Below, one piece after another: positions 8,365 to 17,058 of a DNA stretch of 61,989 nucleotides. The notes beneath the pieces are model-generated. The model was not told the origin of the DNA, did not search any database, and was given only the letters and a program-made list of their open reading frames with translations. Source of the DNA: JAYFQF01 sp034927285 (GTDB lineage: Bacteria > Bacillota > Peptococcia > DRI-13 > UBA5745); NCBI GenBank assembly GCA_034927285.1, contig JAYFQF010000047.1, positions 1 to 61,989 of the forward strand, read 5' to 3'. Position 1 is the stretch's first letter; the number at the start of each line of letters is the position of its first letter. A program made the translations under genes and the position numbers.

Positions 8365-9531
8365 ATGTTAAAAGGCAAAACAGGTTCCAGCGTATTATCC
8401 AATGCCAGGGAAGCCGGCAGACAGGCGGCAGCGCAAGCAAAGCAGGGTCTGGATAAAATTAAAATTGCTTTTGTCTACGCCAGCTGTGACTACGATCTGA
8501 AAGCTATGCTGGAAGGCATAGAAGAAACCATGCCCGGAATCCCCGTAGTGGGGAATACCTCTTATACCGGTGTAATCACCCCTGAAGGATACATTCACGG
8601 CGACGATGGGTTTGTAGGGATCATGGCCTTGGAGGACGACGCCATGACTGTGGGGGCTGCCTGCCGGAAAAAAGGCGCCTGCGCCAGGGAAGACGGCAGA
8701 ATTGCAGCCCGGCAGGCCATGGAAGCCGCCGGCCGCACCGATCCCCCCGATTATTTCTATATGGCCGCCTCCCCCGGGGAAGAAGAATTTTATTTAAAGG
8801 GGATTACGGAAGTGATCGGCCGGGTTCCTTTCTTCGGCGGCAGCTGCGCCGATAATACCATTACCGGCGGCTGGCAATTATATAGCGGCGCCGAAGTATT
8901 TCCTGACGGCGTGGTGGTGGTCTTTTTCTACAGTGAAAAACCCGTTGCCAATTATTTCACCGGCGCTTATCGCGAAACCAAGGACATGGGGATCGTTACT
9001 AAGATGGAGGGGCATCGCACTATTGCCGAAATTGACGGCGTGCCGGCCCTGAAAAAATATGCCCAGTGGCGCGGTATGGATCCTGAAAGCCTGAAGGGCG
9101 GTGCTCTGCTGGCGGGAACCGTAGTCTCCCCCCTGGGGGTAAAAGACCGGCTCGGCGATCTGACGGCCATTCGCCATCCCATGAACGGCAATGACGACTA
9201 TACCATTAATGTGGGAAATAAAGTCGCCGAGGGGACTGCGGTGATCCGAATGGAGGCAACTGTGGATGAACTGGTTTCCTCCGTAGAAGAAGGCGTCCGG
9301 AAACTGACGCAAAAAGCCCCCGCTCCCCTGGGCGCCCTGCACCTGGTGCACTGCGGCGGCCGCCGGGCCGGTATCGGGGACCGTATCCAGGAGGTTTATG
9401 CCGGGATGAAGTCGGCGGCCGGGGACCTGCCTTTTATCGCGGAGTTCACCTTCGGCGAATACGGCTACGAGGATGACGGAAACAACACCTGCGGCGGCCT
9501 GATGCTTTCTTTCACCGGCTTTGCCAAGTAA
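8365..9531 (+). CDS. FIST domain sensory protein
   Basis: The 388-residue protein contains the FIST_N and FIST_C halves: the early segment KIKIAFVYASCDYDL, the VVGNTSYTGVITPEGY turn, PFFGGSCADN near residue 155, and the C-terminal FTFGEYGYEDDG segment. FIST domains are predicted small-ligand (amino-acid-like) sensors, usually linked to signalling outputs. Here no kinase, cyclase or membrane domain is attached, so it is a stand-alone cytoplasmic sensor or binding protein. AAGGAGG lies seven bases before the ATG. An aldehyde dehydrogenase follows 52 bases downstream, so the two are probably co-transcribed and the sensor may report on that pathway. Confidence 0.85.
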   Translation: MLKGKTGSSVLSNAREAGRQAAAQAKQGLDKIKIAFVYASCDYDLKAMLEGIEETMPGIPVVGNTSYTGVITPEGYIHGDDGFVGIMALEDDAMTVGAACRKKGACAREDGRIAARQAMEAAGRTDPPDYFYMAASPGEEEFYLKGITEVIGRVPFFGGSCADNTITGGWQLYSGAEVFPDGVVVVFFYSEKPVANYFTGAYRETKDMGIVTKMEGHRTIAEIDGVPALKKYAQWRGMDPESLKGGALLAGTVVSPLGVKDRLGDLTAIRHPMNGNDDYTINVGNKVAEGTAVIRMEATVDELVSSVEEGVRKLTQKAPAPLGALHLVHCGGRRAGIGDRIQEVYAGMKSAAGDLPFIAEFTFGEYGYEDDGNNTCGGLMLSFTGFAK

Positions 9532-9583
9532 AGATACGGGTAAAACAAAATGAGAAAAACAACACAGGGAAGGAGTACCTGCG

Positions 9584-11017
9584 ATGAAAATGATGATTAA
9601 TGGCCAGGCGGTGGACGCCGCCGACAAAGCGGTCATCGAAGTGATCAATCCCGCAAATAATGAAATTGTGGACACCGTTCCTTCGGCTACGGAGGCCGAC
9701 GTGGCCAAAGCTGTGGAATGCGCCAAAGCCGGCCAGAAAATCTGGGCCAAAGTACCGGTACATGAAAAAGTTGAAATCATGTACAAATTTCTGGAGCTGG
9801 TAGAAAAGAATAAGGAAGATCTGGCCCGGACGCTTTCCCGGGAAACCGGTAAGCCCATCCGGGAAGCCAGGGCCGAGATCGCCAATATTCCCATTGCCTT
9901 CAAGGCTTTTTCTGAAAAGGCCAAGCATCTTTACGGGGAAATCATCAACGCCGGCTGCGAGGCCGGCCAGGACAAAAATATCCTGCTGACCATGAAAGAA
10001 CCCATCGGCGTTATCGCCTGCATCATTCCCTTTAATTTCCCCTGCGATTTGTTTGACCAGAAAGTGGCGCCTGCCCTGCTGGCCGGCAATGCCGCCATCG
10101 TAAAGCCCTCCACCGATAATCCCCTGACCCTCTGCAAGCTCACCGCCTGCCTGGCGGAGGCGGGGGTGACTCCCGGCGCTATCCAAATCGTCACCGGACG
10201 GGGCTCAAAGGTAGGAAACTGGCTGTGCCAAAATCCCGACGTCCATGCCATCACGTTGACGGGCTCCACAGAAGTCGGCATCGAAACCGCCAAAACCGGG
10301 GCTGCTCACCTGGCCCATATCGCCTTGGAACTGGGGGGCAACGACGCCTTTATCGTAGCCCGGGACGGCGACGTGGACCTGGCGGTGGAAGAACTGATCT
10401 GGGGCCGTATGTATAATTGCGGTCAGGTATGCTGCGCTTCCAAACGTTTTCTGATCCATAACAGCCGTAAAGAGGAGTTCGCCGCCAAGGCGGTAGAACG
10501 GATCAAGAAGATCAAGGTAGGCAACCCCGATAAGGAAGATACCGAGCTGGCCTGCCTGATCAGCGAAAAAGCCGCCGTCACCATTGAAGAACAGGTCCGG
10601 CTGACGGTAAAACAGGGCGGGAAGATTATTCTGGGCGGTCAAAGAAACGGCGCCTTCTATGAGCCTACCGTCATCGTCAATGTGCCCCGCACCGCCGATG
10701 TGGCCAAGGATATGGAAATTTTCGGCCCCGTAGTGCCCATTATCGGCTTTGATACCTTGGAAGAGGCCATTGAAATCGCCAACCAGTCCAAATTCGGCCT
10801 GTGCGGCTGCATCTTCAGCGCGGAGATGAAAACCTGCTTCGAGGTAGCCGCCAGGCTGGAGTGCGGCGGCGTGGTCCTTAACGGCGCCTCCTTCTTCAGA
10901 AGCTTCGAAATGCCCTTCGGCGGATATAAATACTCCGGCATCGGCACCGAGGGCGTCATGTCTACCTTTGACGAAGTCACCCGGACCAAGACCATCGTCC
11001 TGAAAAATATCCTGTAA
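9584..11017 (+). CDS. NAD(P)-dependent aldehyde dehydrogenase
   Basis: A 477-residue ALDH superfamily member. Visible landmarks are the NAD-binding FNFPCDL and IVKPS segments, GSTEVG (about residue 225), the general-base motif LELGGNDAFIV (about 246-256), the nucleophile motif NCGQVCCASKRF (about 280-291) and EIFGPVVPI (about 380-388). The class oxidises aldehydes to acids. The substrate cannot be assigned; lactaldehyde or succinate-semialdehyde-type enzymes are similar, and the doubled cysteine after GQV is unusual. AAGGAG precedes the ATG. It is probably co-transcribed with the FIST gene, and the IclR regulator downstream is convergent. A terminator closes the unit. Confidence 0.92.
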   Translation: MKMMINGQAVDAADKAVIEVINPANNEIVDTVPSATEADVAKAVECAKAGQKIWAKVPVHEKVEIMYKFLELVEKNKEDLARTLSRETGKPIREARAEIANIPIAFKAFSEKAKHLYGEIINAGCEAGQDKNILLTMKEPIGVIACIIPFNFPCDLFDQKVAPALLAGNAAIVKPSTDNPLTLCKLTACLAEAGVTPGAIQIVTGRGSKVGNWLCQNPDVHAITLTGSTEVGIETAKTGAAHLAHIALELGGNDAFIVARDGDVDLAVEELIWGRMYNCGQVCCASKRFLIHNSRKEEFAAKAVERIKKIKVGNPDKEDTELACLISEKAAVTIEEQVRLTVKQGGKIILGGQRNGAFYEPTVIVNVPRTADVAKDMEIFGPVVPIIGFDTLEEAIEIANQSKFGLCGCIFSAEMKTCFEVAARLECGGVVLNGASFFRSFEMPFGGYKYSGIGTEGVMSTFDEVTRTKTIVLKNIL

Positions 11018-11083
11018 GCCATAAAAAGCAAACCCCTATCCAGAAAAGCAGAGATCTCCTGTGCCGGACCGGCACGAAAACGC

Positions 11084-11131
11084 AGGGGCTGCCGCAAATT
11101 GGTTGAGAAAACCAAAGGCGACAGCCCCTTA
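11084..11131 (+). terminator. Intrinsic terminator after aldehyde dehydrogenase
   Basis: AGGGGCTG (11084-11091) pairs with CAGCCCCT (11122-11129), and an inner TTGGTT/AACCAA stem is nearly the same as in the 6919-6969 terminator. Only a short TT follows on the + strand, so strength is uncertain; it also lies between convergent genes. A smaller GTGCCG/CGGCAC hairpin sits at 11061-11075. Confidence 0.6.
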
Positions 11132-11201
11132 ACTCGTATATCCATATATTGCAGGGGAATGGAGCACCTTCCTCACACCGTCCCCTTCCGGCGGTTACGG
11201 C

Positions 11202-12026
11202 TCAGCCTACGTAACCCAGCCGCCGGGAGATTCTGGCGGCGTAGCCCTTTACCGCGGTACTGACCGTGGGTACACACTGGTCGGTCAGGCGGTTGGTGGA
11301 GCCGCTGGCGCTGATGGCGGCAATCACCGTGCCCCGGTAATCATAGATAGGCGCGGCGATGCAGCGGTGTTCCTCCTGATACTCGCAGTTATCCAGGGCC
11401 CAGCCCTGGGAGCGGACCTGGCGCAGATGCCGCCGCAGGTCGGAAAGGCTGGTGATGGTTTGGGGCGTATAGCGGACGAAGGCATAATCACCGTAAGTTT
11501 CCTCCAGCTCATCGCTGGATAAGCCCGCCAGAAGGCATTTGCCCAAAGAAGAGCAGCTGGCGGGCACCCGGTAACCGATCTGGCAATCAATTCGCTTGGT
11601 GGGCAGGGTGTCCAGCCTCTCCACGTAGATCACTTCCGTTTTATCCAGGATCCCCAGATGAGCGGTTAAATTCAGGTCGCCGGTCAGCTGGCTTAAGTAT
11701 GGCCGGGCCTCGGCGATCAATTCCAGGCTGTCGATATAACAGCCCGCCAGTTCGATAAACTTGGCGCCCAGATAATAAGCGCCGTCTTCGTTTTTTTCCA
11801 CGTAACCCCGGAGATGCAGGGTGGCCAAAAGCCGGTGGACCGTACTCTTATTCAGTCCGGTCTCCTGGGCGATACCGGTGGGGCCCAGGGGCTTTTCCGA
11901 ATGGGCCAGGATCTCGATGATATCCAATACCCGGTGAATGATCTGGATGCCGCCCTGACCCTCGCTGCCGCCCTGACCCTCGCCTGCGCCGGCGCAGGCG
12001 GATTTTGATTCTGGCTGCTGGCTCAT
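11202..12026 (-). CDS. IclR-family transcriptional regulator
   Basis: The 274-residue protein has a winged helix-turn-helix domain at about residues 27-90 (IHRVLDIIEILAHSEKPLG, then GLNKSTVHRLLATL) and a C-terminal IclR effector domain with EVIYVERLD, GYRVPASCSSLGKCLLA and CIAAPIYDYRG. GAGGAGG precedes the ATG. The first 26 residues are an odd glycine/glutamate-rich low-complexity tail (GAGEGQGGSEGQGG) not normal for the family. Members bind small aromatic or aliphatic acids. The convergent aldehyde dehydrogenase is a plausible but unproven target. Confidence 0.92.
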   Translation of the reverse strand: MSQQPESKSACAGAGEGQGGSEGQGGIQIIHRVLDIIEILAHSEKPLGPTGIAQETGLNKSTVHRLLATLHLRGYVEKNEDGAYYLGAKFIELAGCYIDSLELIAEARPYLSQLTGDLNLTAHLGILDKTEVIYVERLDTLPTKRIDCQIGYRVPASCSSLGKCLLAGLSSDELEETYGDYAFVRYTPQTITSLSDLRRHLRQVRSQGWALDNCEYQEEHRCIAAPIYDYRGTVIAAISASGSTNRLTDQCVPTVSTAVKGYAARISRRLGYVG

Positions 12027-12194
12027 TCTTTTTGCCTCCTCTCAGCAAAGTATAAAGTATTTCTATAACGGAGGTTTCCTCCCGGCCGACAACAGGTCTG
12101 AAAAAGGCCCTGCGCAAGAGAAAGCGAAAATTGTCTCTCTTTTTTTAGTATAACAAAAAAAGGGAAAAGGAACAAGAAAGCCGCTTTTTGCGCG

Positions 12195-12238
12195 CGAAAG
12201 TCAGGCTTCTGTACGAAAATCAGGCTTCTGTGCGAAAG
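12195..12238. repeat. 19-bp tandem duplication
   Basis: Two adjacent 19-base units (CGAAAGTCAGGCTTCTGTA, then the same with two substitutions) are followed by a partial third copy. They lie between the IclR gene and the pur promoter. This gap (12027-12425) shows nothing else that I can support. Confidence 0.7.
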
Positions 12239-12425
12239 CTGCTTCCTCACAAAAGTCAGGCATAGGGCTGCCAAAAGCCCAATCAGAAGACCTGCCGAAA
12301 CGCCACCCGCAAATCCTGCCGGGATCAGCACCGGACTTTTCCGGTTCCTGCCCCAAGAATTTGCTTTCCCTGAAAGTATACTTGGGATTACGACATTTTC
12401 CCACCCCTTCCCGGGGCCTTTTCGG

Positions 12426-12454
12426 TTGCCTCTGATCAAGACATATGTTAAAAT
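12426..12454 (+). promoter_or_regulatory. Promoter of the pur operon
   Basis: TTGCCT (12426-12431), a 17-base spacer and TAAAAT (12449-12454) lie just before the riboswitch aptamer, placing the transcription start near 12461. Confidence 0.7.
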
Positions 12455-12476
12455 AATATCAAAAGTGAACAGCAAA

Positions 12477-12544
12477 TCCATATTAGCTCACAGATATGGT
12501 GTGAGAGTCTCTACGTGACGACCGGAAATTGTCTACGCTATGGA
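12477..12544 (+). promoter_or_regulatory. Purine riboswitch aptamer, guanine/hypoxanthine class
   Basis: P1 is TCCATA/TATGGA (12477-12482 with 12539-12544). P2 is CTCACA/TGTGAG closing the conserved GATATGG loop. The joining segment AGTCTCTAC matches the family. P3 is formed by GAC/GTC arms closing ACCGGAAAT. The specificity base before TATG in J3-1 is C (GCTATGG), which in this family selects guanine or hypoxanthine; adenine switches have U there. The arrangement follows the Bacillus xpt aptamer almost base for base. It lies between the promoter and a terminator, upstream of purE. Confidence 0.93.
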
Positions 12545-12570
12545 AAAGCCCTTGACAGAAAGGGTTTTTT
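12544..12570 (+). terminator. Riboswitch expression-platform terminator
   Basis: AAAAGCCCTT and AAGGGTTTTTT pair around GACAGA and end in six T. The 5' base is shared with the P1 3' strand, so aptamer folding and terminator formation should be linked, giving an OFF switch when guanine is bound. Confidence 0.85.
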
Positions 12571-12652
12571 GTGATTGTTTTTCGGCGCCCGGGTGAGTTC
12601 TCCCCCTGCGCTTTTTTATTTTAAACACCAGAAAGGAAGGGCTTCGATCAGC

Positions 12653-13141
12653 ATGAAAAAAATTGCCATCATTATGGGCAGCGACAGCGATCTGCCGGTG
12701 GTAAAACCGGCGGCGGAAAAGCTGAAGGAGTTGGGCATCCCCATAGAAGTGCGGGTGATCTCCGCTCACCGGACGCCGGAACAGGCCGCCGAGTTCTCCA
12801 GATCAGCCAGAGAAAAGGATTTTGGCGTCATCATCGCCGCGGCGGGGAAGGCGGCACACCTGGCCGGCGCCCTTGCCGCCAACACCACTTTGCCGGTTAT
12901 CGGTATTCCGGTAAAATCCTCCGCTTTGGACGGACTGGACGCCCTGTTATCCACGGTGCAAATGCCTCCGGGGATCCCTGTAGCCACTGTCACCATTGAC
13001 GGCGCCGTCAATGCAGCGCTGCTTGCCGCAGAGATCCTTTCTGTTTCCGATGAGGAAATAGCCGCCGCTTTGATGCAGCAGCGCCGCAAAGCCGCGGAAA
13101 AAGTTATGGAAAAAGACAAAGCGATTCAAAGCCAATTCTGA
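12653..13141 (+). CDS. purE: N5-carboxyaminoimidazole ribonucleotide mutase / AIR carboxylase
   Basis: Start placed at ATG 12653 (MKKIAIIMGSDSDLP, with GGAAGG about 12 bases upstream). The 162-residue size fits PurE. Motifs: GSDSDLP, the catalytic SAHRTPEQ and the active-site loop AAAGKAAHLAG, normally written AGGAAHLPG or similar. It rearranges N5-CAIR to CAIR, or carboxylates AIR directly if it is a class II enzyme. No purK lies in the operon, so the source of N5-CAIR is unclear. First gene after the riboswitch. Confidence 0.95.
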   Translation: MKKIAIIMGSDSDLPVVKPAAEKLKELGIPIEVRVISAHRTPEQAAEFSRSAREKDFGVIIAAAGKAAHLAGALAANTTLPVIGIPVKSSALDGLDALLSTVQMPPGIPVATVTIDGAVNAALLAAEILSVSDEEIAAALMQQRRKAAEKVMEKDKAIQSQF

Positions 13142-13173
13142 TCCCGAAGCGGGAGAGAGGAAGGAAAGGAAAA

Positions 13174-13884
13174 ATGAAAAAGCTGGAACAAATTTATGAG
13201 GGTAAGGCCAAAAAGGTGTTTAACACCGACGATGAGAGATACTATATCGTGGAGTATAAAGACGATGCCACGGCTTTTAACGGCCAGAAAAAAGGCACCA
13301 TCGAAAAAAAGGGGATCATTAATAACCGGGTGACCAATCACCTCATGGAAATGCTGGAAGACAAAGGCATTCCCACCCATTTTGTCAAAGAGATCAGCGA
13401 CCGGGAAACCGTGGTGAAACGGGTGAAGATCATTCCTCTGGAGGTCATCATCCGCAACGTGGCCGCCGGCTCCATGGCCAAGCGTCTGGGCCTTAAGGAA
13501 GGCACTCCCCTGGCCTGCACCGTCCTGGAATTCAGCTATAAGGACGACGATCTGGGAGATCCTTTGATCAACGATACCTATGTCCTGGCCCTGGAGCTGT
13601 GCACTGAGGAAGAACTGGAGAAAGTCAAGGAAATGGCTTATCAGGTGAACCGGTACCTGTCGGATTATCTGAAAAACATCAACATCCAGCTGGTGGACTT
13701 CAAGCTGGAATTCGGGAAAACCGCCGAGGGCAAAGTCGTATTGGCCGACGAGATCTCTCCCGACACCTGCCGGTTCTGGGACGCCACCACCGGCGAGAAG
13801 CTGGACAAGGACCGCTTCAGAAGGGACATGGGCGGCGTGGAAGAAGCTTACCAGGAAATCATGAAACGTATGCTGGGAGACTGA
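13174..13884 (+). CDS. purC: SAICAR synthetase
   Basis: The 236-residue protein starts KKLEQIYEGKAKKVFNTDD, with the substrate loop KDDATAFNGQKKGTI, the VPLEVIIRNVAAGS-type motif (here IPLEVIIRNVAAGS) and EFGKTAEGKVVLADEISPDTCR. The bacterial SAICAR synthetase condenses CAIR with aspartate using ATP. GGAAGGAAAGG lies before the ATG. One base separates its stop from purF. All hallmark residues are present. Confidence 0.97.
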   Translation: MKKLEQIYEGKAKKVFNTDDERYYIVEYKDDATAFNGQKKGTIEKKGIINNRVTNHLMEMLEDKGIPTHFVKEISDRETVVKRVKIIPLEVIIRNVAAGSMAKRLGLKEGTPLACTVLEFSYKDDDLGDPLINDTYVLALELCTEEELEKVKEMAYQVNRYLSDYLKNINIQLVDFKLEFGKTAEGKVVLADEISPDTCRFWDATTGEKLDKDRFRRDMGGVEEAYQEIMKRMLGD

Positions 13885-13885
13885 T

Positions 13886-15346
13886 ATGCAGGAAAGTCTG
13901 AAACCTGAAAAACTGAGAGAAGAATGCGGCGTTTTCGGCATTTATGATCAAGAGGGCGGCGATGTGGCCGGTGCGGCCTATTATGCCCTTTACGCTTTGC
14001 AGCACCGGGGACAGGAGAGCTGCGGCATCGCCGTAAACGAGGACGGCCTGATCACCTGTTATACCAACACAGGCCTGGTAAACGACGTGTTTACTCCCAC
14101 GGTGATGGCGGGACTGCCTAAGGGCCGGATGGCCGTGGGTCACGTCCGCTACGGCACCACCGGCGTCCAGCCCAGGATCAATGCCCAGCCCATCTCCATC
14201 AACCACATCAAAGGGGCCATGGCTTTGGCCCACAACGGAAACCTGACCAACGCCTATGAGCTGCGCCAGGAACTGGAGATGAAGGGTTCCATCTTTCATA
14301 CCACCAGCGATACCGAGGTCATTGCCTACGAGATCGTAAATCATCGGATCATCGCCCCTTCCATTGAGGAGGCGGTCAGTTCCGCCATGAAAAAACTGAA
14401 AGGCGCCTATTCCCTGGTGATCATGTCCTTCTCCAAGCTTTTGGCGGTCCGGGACCCCCAGGGCTTCCGGCCGTTGTGCATGGGGAAAATCGGCCGGTCC
14501 ACAGTGTTTGCTTCCGAAAGCTGCGCTCTGGACAGCATCGGCGCCACCTTTATCCGGGATATCGAGCCCGGTGAAATCGTAGTGGTGGATGAAAAGGGCG
14601 TTCGTTCCATCCGGGATAACTGTAATGAGGAAACCAAGTCCCTGTGTGTCTTTGAGTTCATCTATTTTGCCCGCCCCGATTCGGTGATGGACGGCAGTTC
14701 CGTACATATCGCCAGAAAGCGGGCGGGAGCCTTTTTGGCTCTTGAACATCCGGTGGCGGCAGATGTGGTGATCGGCGTGCCGGATTCCGGTATCGACGCC
14801 GCCATCGGTTATTCCGCCCAATCCGGTATTCCCTATGGCATCGGTTTCATTAAAAATAAGTACATCGGCAGGACCTTCATCCAGCCGGGGCAGTCCAGCC
14901 GTGAAGACAAGGTGCGCATTAAACTGAATGTGGTGACGGCTACCGTAAAGGATAAAAGGGTTATTCTGATCGACGATTCCATCGTCCGCGGCACCACCAG
15001 CGCCCGCATCGTCAGGCTTTTGCGGGAAGCCGGGGCCAGGGAAGTGCATATGCGGGTTTCGGCGCCTCCTTTCCTGAATCCCTGTTATTACGGCACGGAT
15101 ATCGACTCCCGGGAAAACCTGATCGCCTGTAAGTATTCTGTTCCTGAGATCGCTAAAGTGATCGGCGCCGATTCCCTGGGCTACCTGAGCGTAGACAGCG
15201 TAACCAAGCTGGCGGACAATACCAGGCTGGGATTTTGCACCGCCTGCTTCAACGGAAAATATCCTACGGAGATTCCCGCCTATACCCAAAAAGCCAAGTT
15301 CATGATGAAAAAAAGCGAAAAAAATGCCGGGGGAGAGAAGGCGTAA
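13886..15346 (+). CDS. purF: Amidophosphoribosyltransferase
   Basis: The 486-residue enzyme makes phosphoribosylamine from PRPP and glutamine, the first committed purine step. Cys14 (REECGVFGIYD) should become the N-terminal nucleophile after removal of a 13-residue propeptide. The PRPP-binding motif VILIDDSIVRGTTS is at about residue 355. Cysteines in NPCYYGTD, LIACKYS and GFCTACFN match the Fe-S ligands of the Bacillus-type enzyme, so an oxygen-sensitive [4Fe-4S] cluster is expected. Its stop directly abuts the purM ATG. Confidence 0.97.
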   Translation: MQESLKPEKLREECGVFGIYDQEGGDVAGAAYYALYALQHRGQESCGIAVNEDGLITCYTNTGLVNDVFTPTVMAGLPKGRMAVGHVRYGTTGVQPRINAQPISINHIKGAMALAHNGNLTNAYELRQELEMKGSIFHTTSDTEVIAYEIVNHRIIAPSIEEAVSSAMKKLKGAYSLVIMSFSKLLAVRDPQGFRPLCMGKIGRSTVFASESCALDSIGATFIRDIEPGEIVVVDEKGVRSIRDNCNEETKSLCVFEFIYFARPDSVMDGSSVHIARKRAGAFLALEHPVAADVVIGVPDSGIDAAIGYSAQSGIPYGIGFIKNKYIGRTFIQPGQSSREDKVRIKLNVVTATVKDKRVILIDDSIVRGTTSARIVRLLREAGAREVHMRVSAPPFLNPCYYGTDIDSRENLIACKYSVPEIAKVIGADSLGYLSVDSVTKLADNTRLGFCTACFNGKYPTEIPAYTQKAKFMMKKSEKNAGGEKA

Positions 15347-16384
15347 ATGAAGAGTTTCAGCGAGAGCTATAAAAAGGCGGGAGTGGATATCACCGCCGGC
15401 TATGAGGCGGTCCAGCTGATGAAAAAGCATATTGCCCGCACTAAGACCGGCGAAGTGCTCAGCGATATCGGCGGCTTCGGCGGTATGGTGCTGCCGGATC
15501 TGACCGGCGTAAAGGAGCCTGTCTTAGTCAGCGGCACCGACGGCGTCGGCACCAAGCTTAAGCTTGCCTTTGACCTGGACAGGCATGATACCGTGGGCAT
15601 CGACTGCGTGGCCATGTGCGTAAACGACGTGGTCTGCAGCGGAGCCCGGCCCTTGTTTTTTCTGGATTATATCGCTTTGGGCAAAAATGTGCCGGAAAAG
15701 GTGGCGGCCATTGTTTCCGGCATTGCCGAGGGCTGCGTCCAGAGCGGCTGCGCCTTAATCGGCGGCGAAACCGCTGAGATGCCCGGTTTTTACGGCGCCG
15801 AAGAATACGACCTGGCCGGTTTTACCGTAGGGCTGGCGGATAAAAGCCGCCTCATTGACGGCAGCCGGACGGAGGAAGGGGACGTCCTGATCGCCCTGGC
15901 TTCCTCCGGGGTCCACTCCAACGGCTTTTCCCTGGTCAGAAAAATTGTCGCCGAAAGCGGGCTGGCCCTCACGGATACGCCGGCGGGGCTGCAAGAGCCC
16001 CTGGGCCGGACCCTGCTTACTCCCACCAGGATTTACGTCCGCCCCCTGCTGAAGCTGATGGCGGCGGTGGAGGTAAAAGGGGTCTCCCATATCACCGGCG
16101 GCGGCTTTTATGAAAATATCCCCCGCAGCATTCCCCAGGGACTGCAGGCCAATATTCCGATAGAGGCGGTGCGGGTCTTGCCGGTCTTCCGGGTTTTGCA
16201 GGAGCTGGGCAATATCCCGGAACGGGACATGTTCAATACCTTTAATATGGGAGTGGGCATGACAGTGACCGTGGCCGCCGCCGACGCCGCAAAAACCGTA
16301 GACTTTTTGCGGGAAGCGGGAGAGACGGCTTATATCCTGGGAGAGATCGGCAAAGGCGGCCAGGGAGTAAATTTATGGAGATGA
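15347..16384 (+). CDS. purM: Phosphoribosylformylglycinamidine cyclo-ligase (AIR synthetase)
   Basis: The 345-residue protein starts in the base after the purF stop. The start SFSESYKKAGVDITAGYEAV and the motifs SGTDGVGTKLKLAF, GETAEMPGFY and SGVHSNGFSLVRKI are diagnostic for PurM. It closes the imidazole ring of FGAM with ATP to give AIR. The ten last bases overlap purN. Confidence 0.97.
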   Translation: MKSFSESYKKAGVDITAGYEAVQLMKKHIARTKTGEVLSDIGGFGGMVLPDLTGVKEPVLVSGTDGVGTKLKLAFDLDRHDTVGIDCVAMCVNDVVCSGARPLFFLDYIALGKNVPEKVAAIVSGIAEGCVQSGCALIGGETAEMPGFYGAEEYDLAGFTVGLADKSRLIDGSRTEEGDVLIALASSGVHSNGFSLVRKIVAESGLALTDTPAGLQEPLGRTLLTPTRIYVRPLLKLMAAVEVKGVSHITGGGFYENIPRSIPQGLQANIPIEAVRVLPVFRVLQELGNIPERDMFNTFNMGVGMTVTVAAADAAKTVDFLREAGETAYILGEIGKGGQGVNLWR

Positions 16385-17058
16385 CCGGCCCGGACAACCG
16401 GACCTCCGCCGGCTGCGGGCCGGGAGGAAGGCCGCCGGCAGGCATCGCCGTTTTTGTCAGCGGCGGCGGCACCAATCTCCAGGCCCTGCTGGATGCCGAA
16501 AAGGCGGGACGGCTTAAATCCGGCAGGATCAGCCTGGTGGTGGCCGACCGGCCGGGGGCCTATGGTTTGGAACGGGCGGCTGCCGCCGGCGTGCCGGCTC
16601 TTTTGGTGAACCGCCGGGATTTCGCCGATAAAGACCGGTTTAACCGCCGCCTTTTGGAAGAAGTACGGGAAAAGGGGATAGAGCTGGTGGTTTTGGCCGG
16701 CTTTTTATCCATTTTAAGCGAGGAATTCATCCACGCCTATCCGGACCGCGTCGTCAATGTCCACCCTTCCCTGATCCCGGCTTTCTGCGGCGACGGCTTC
16801 TATGGCCTGAAGGTCCATGAGGCGGCTTTGGCCCGGGGAGTGAAGCTGACCGGAGCAACGGTGCATTTCGTGAATGAAATCACCGACGGCGGCCGGATCA
16901 TCGCCCAAAAGGCGGTGCCGGTGAAGCCCGGCGATACGCCCCAGACTTTGCAGCGCCGGGTGATGGAAGAGGCGGAGTGGCAGATCCTGCCGGCGGCGGT
17001 GGAGGAAGTCTGCCGGGAAATAACCGGCATTCAGAATAAGGAGAATAAGGATGATTAA
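16375..17058 (+). CDS. purN: Phosphoribosylglycinamide formyltransferase
   Basis: The ATG at 16375 has GGGAG seven bases upstream and overlaps the purM end; a second ATG at 16381 is possible. The catalytic region is clear: FVSGGGTNLQAL, VNVHPSLIPAF and GATVHFVNEITDGG, with the Asn/His/Asp active-site set. It formylates GAR with 10-formyl-THF. An extra proline/glycine-rich N-terminal tail of about 20 residues precedes the fold, in line with other low-complexity tails in this window. It overlaps the next gene by eight bases. Confidence 0.95.
   Translation: MEMTGPDNRTSAGCGPGGRPPAGIAVFVSGGGTNLQALLDAEKAGRLKSGRISLVVADRPGAYGLERAAAAGVPALLVNRRDFADKDRFNRRLLEEVREKGIELVVLAGFLSILSEEFIHAYPDRVVNVHPSLIPAFCGDGFYGLKVHEAALARGVKLTGATVHFVNEITDGGRIIAQKAVPVKPGDTPQTLQRRVMEEAEWQILPAAVEEVCREITGIQNKENKDD

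Noticed and set aside
13859..15430. 523-codon minus-strand frame opposite purF
   Set aside because: Antisense shadow of a GC-rich gene; no ribosome binding site and no family-like segments.
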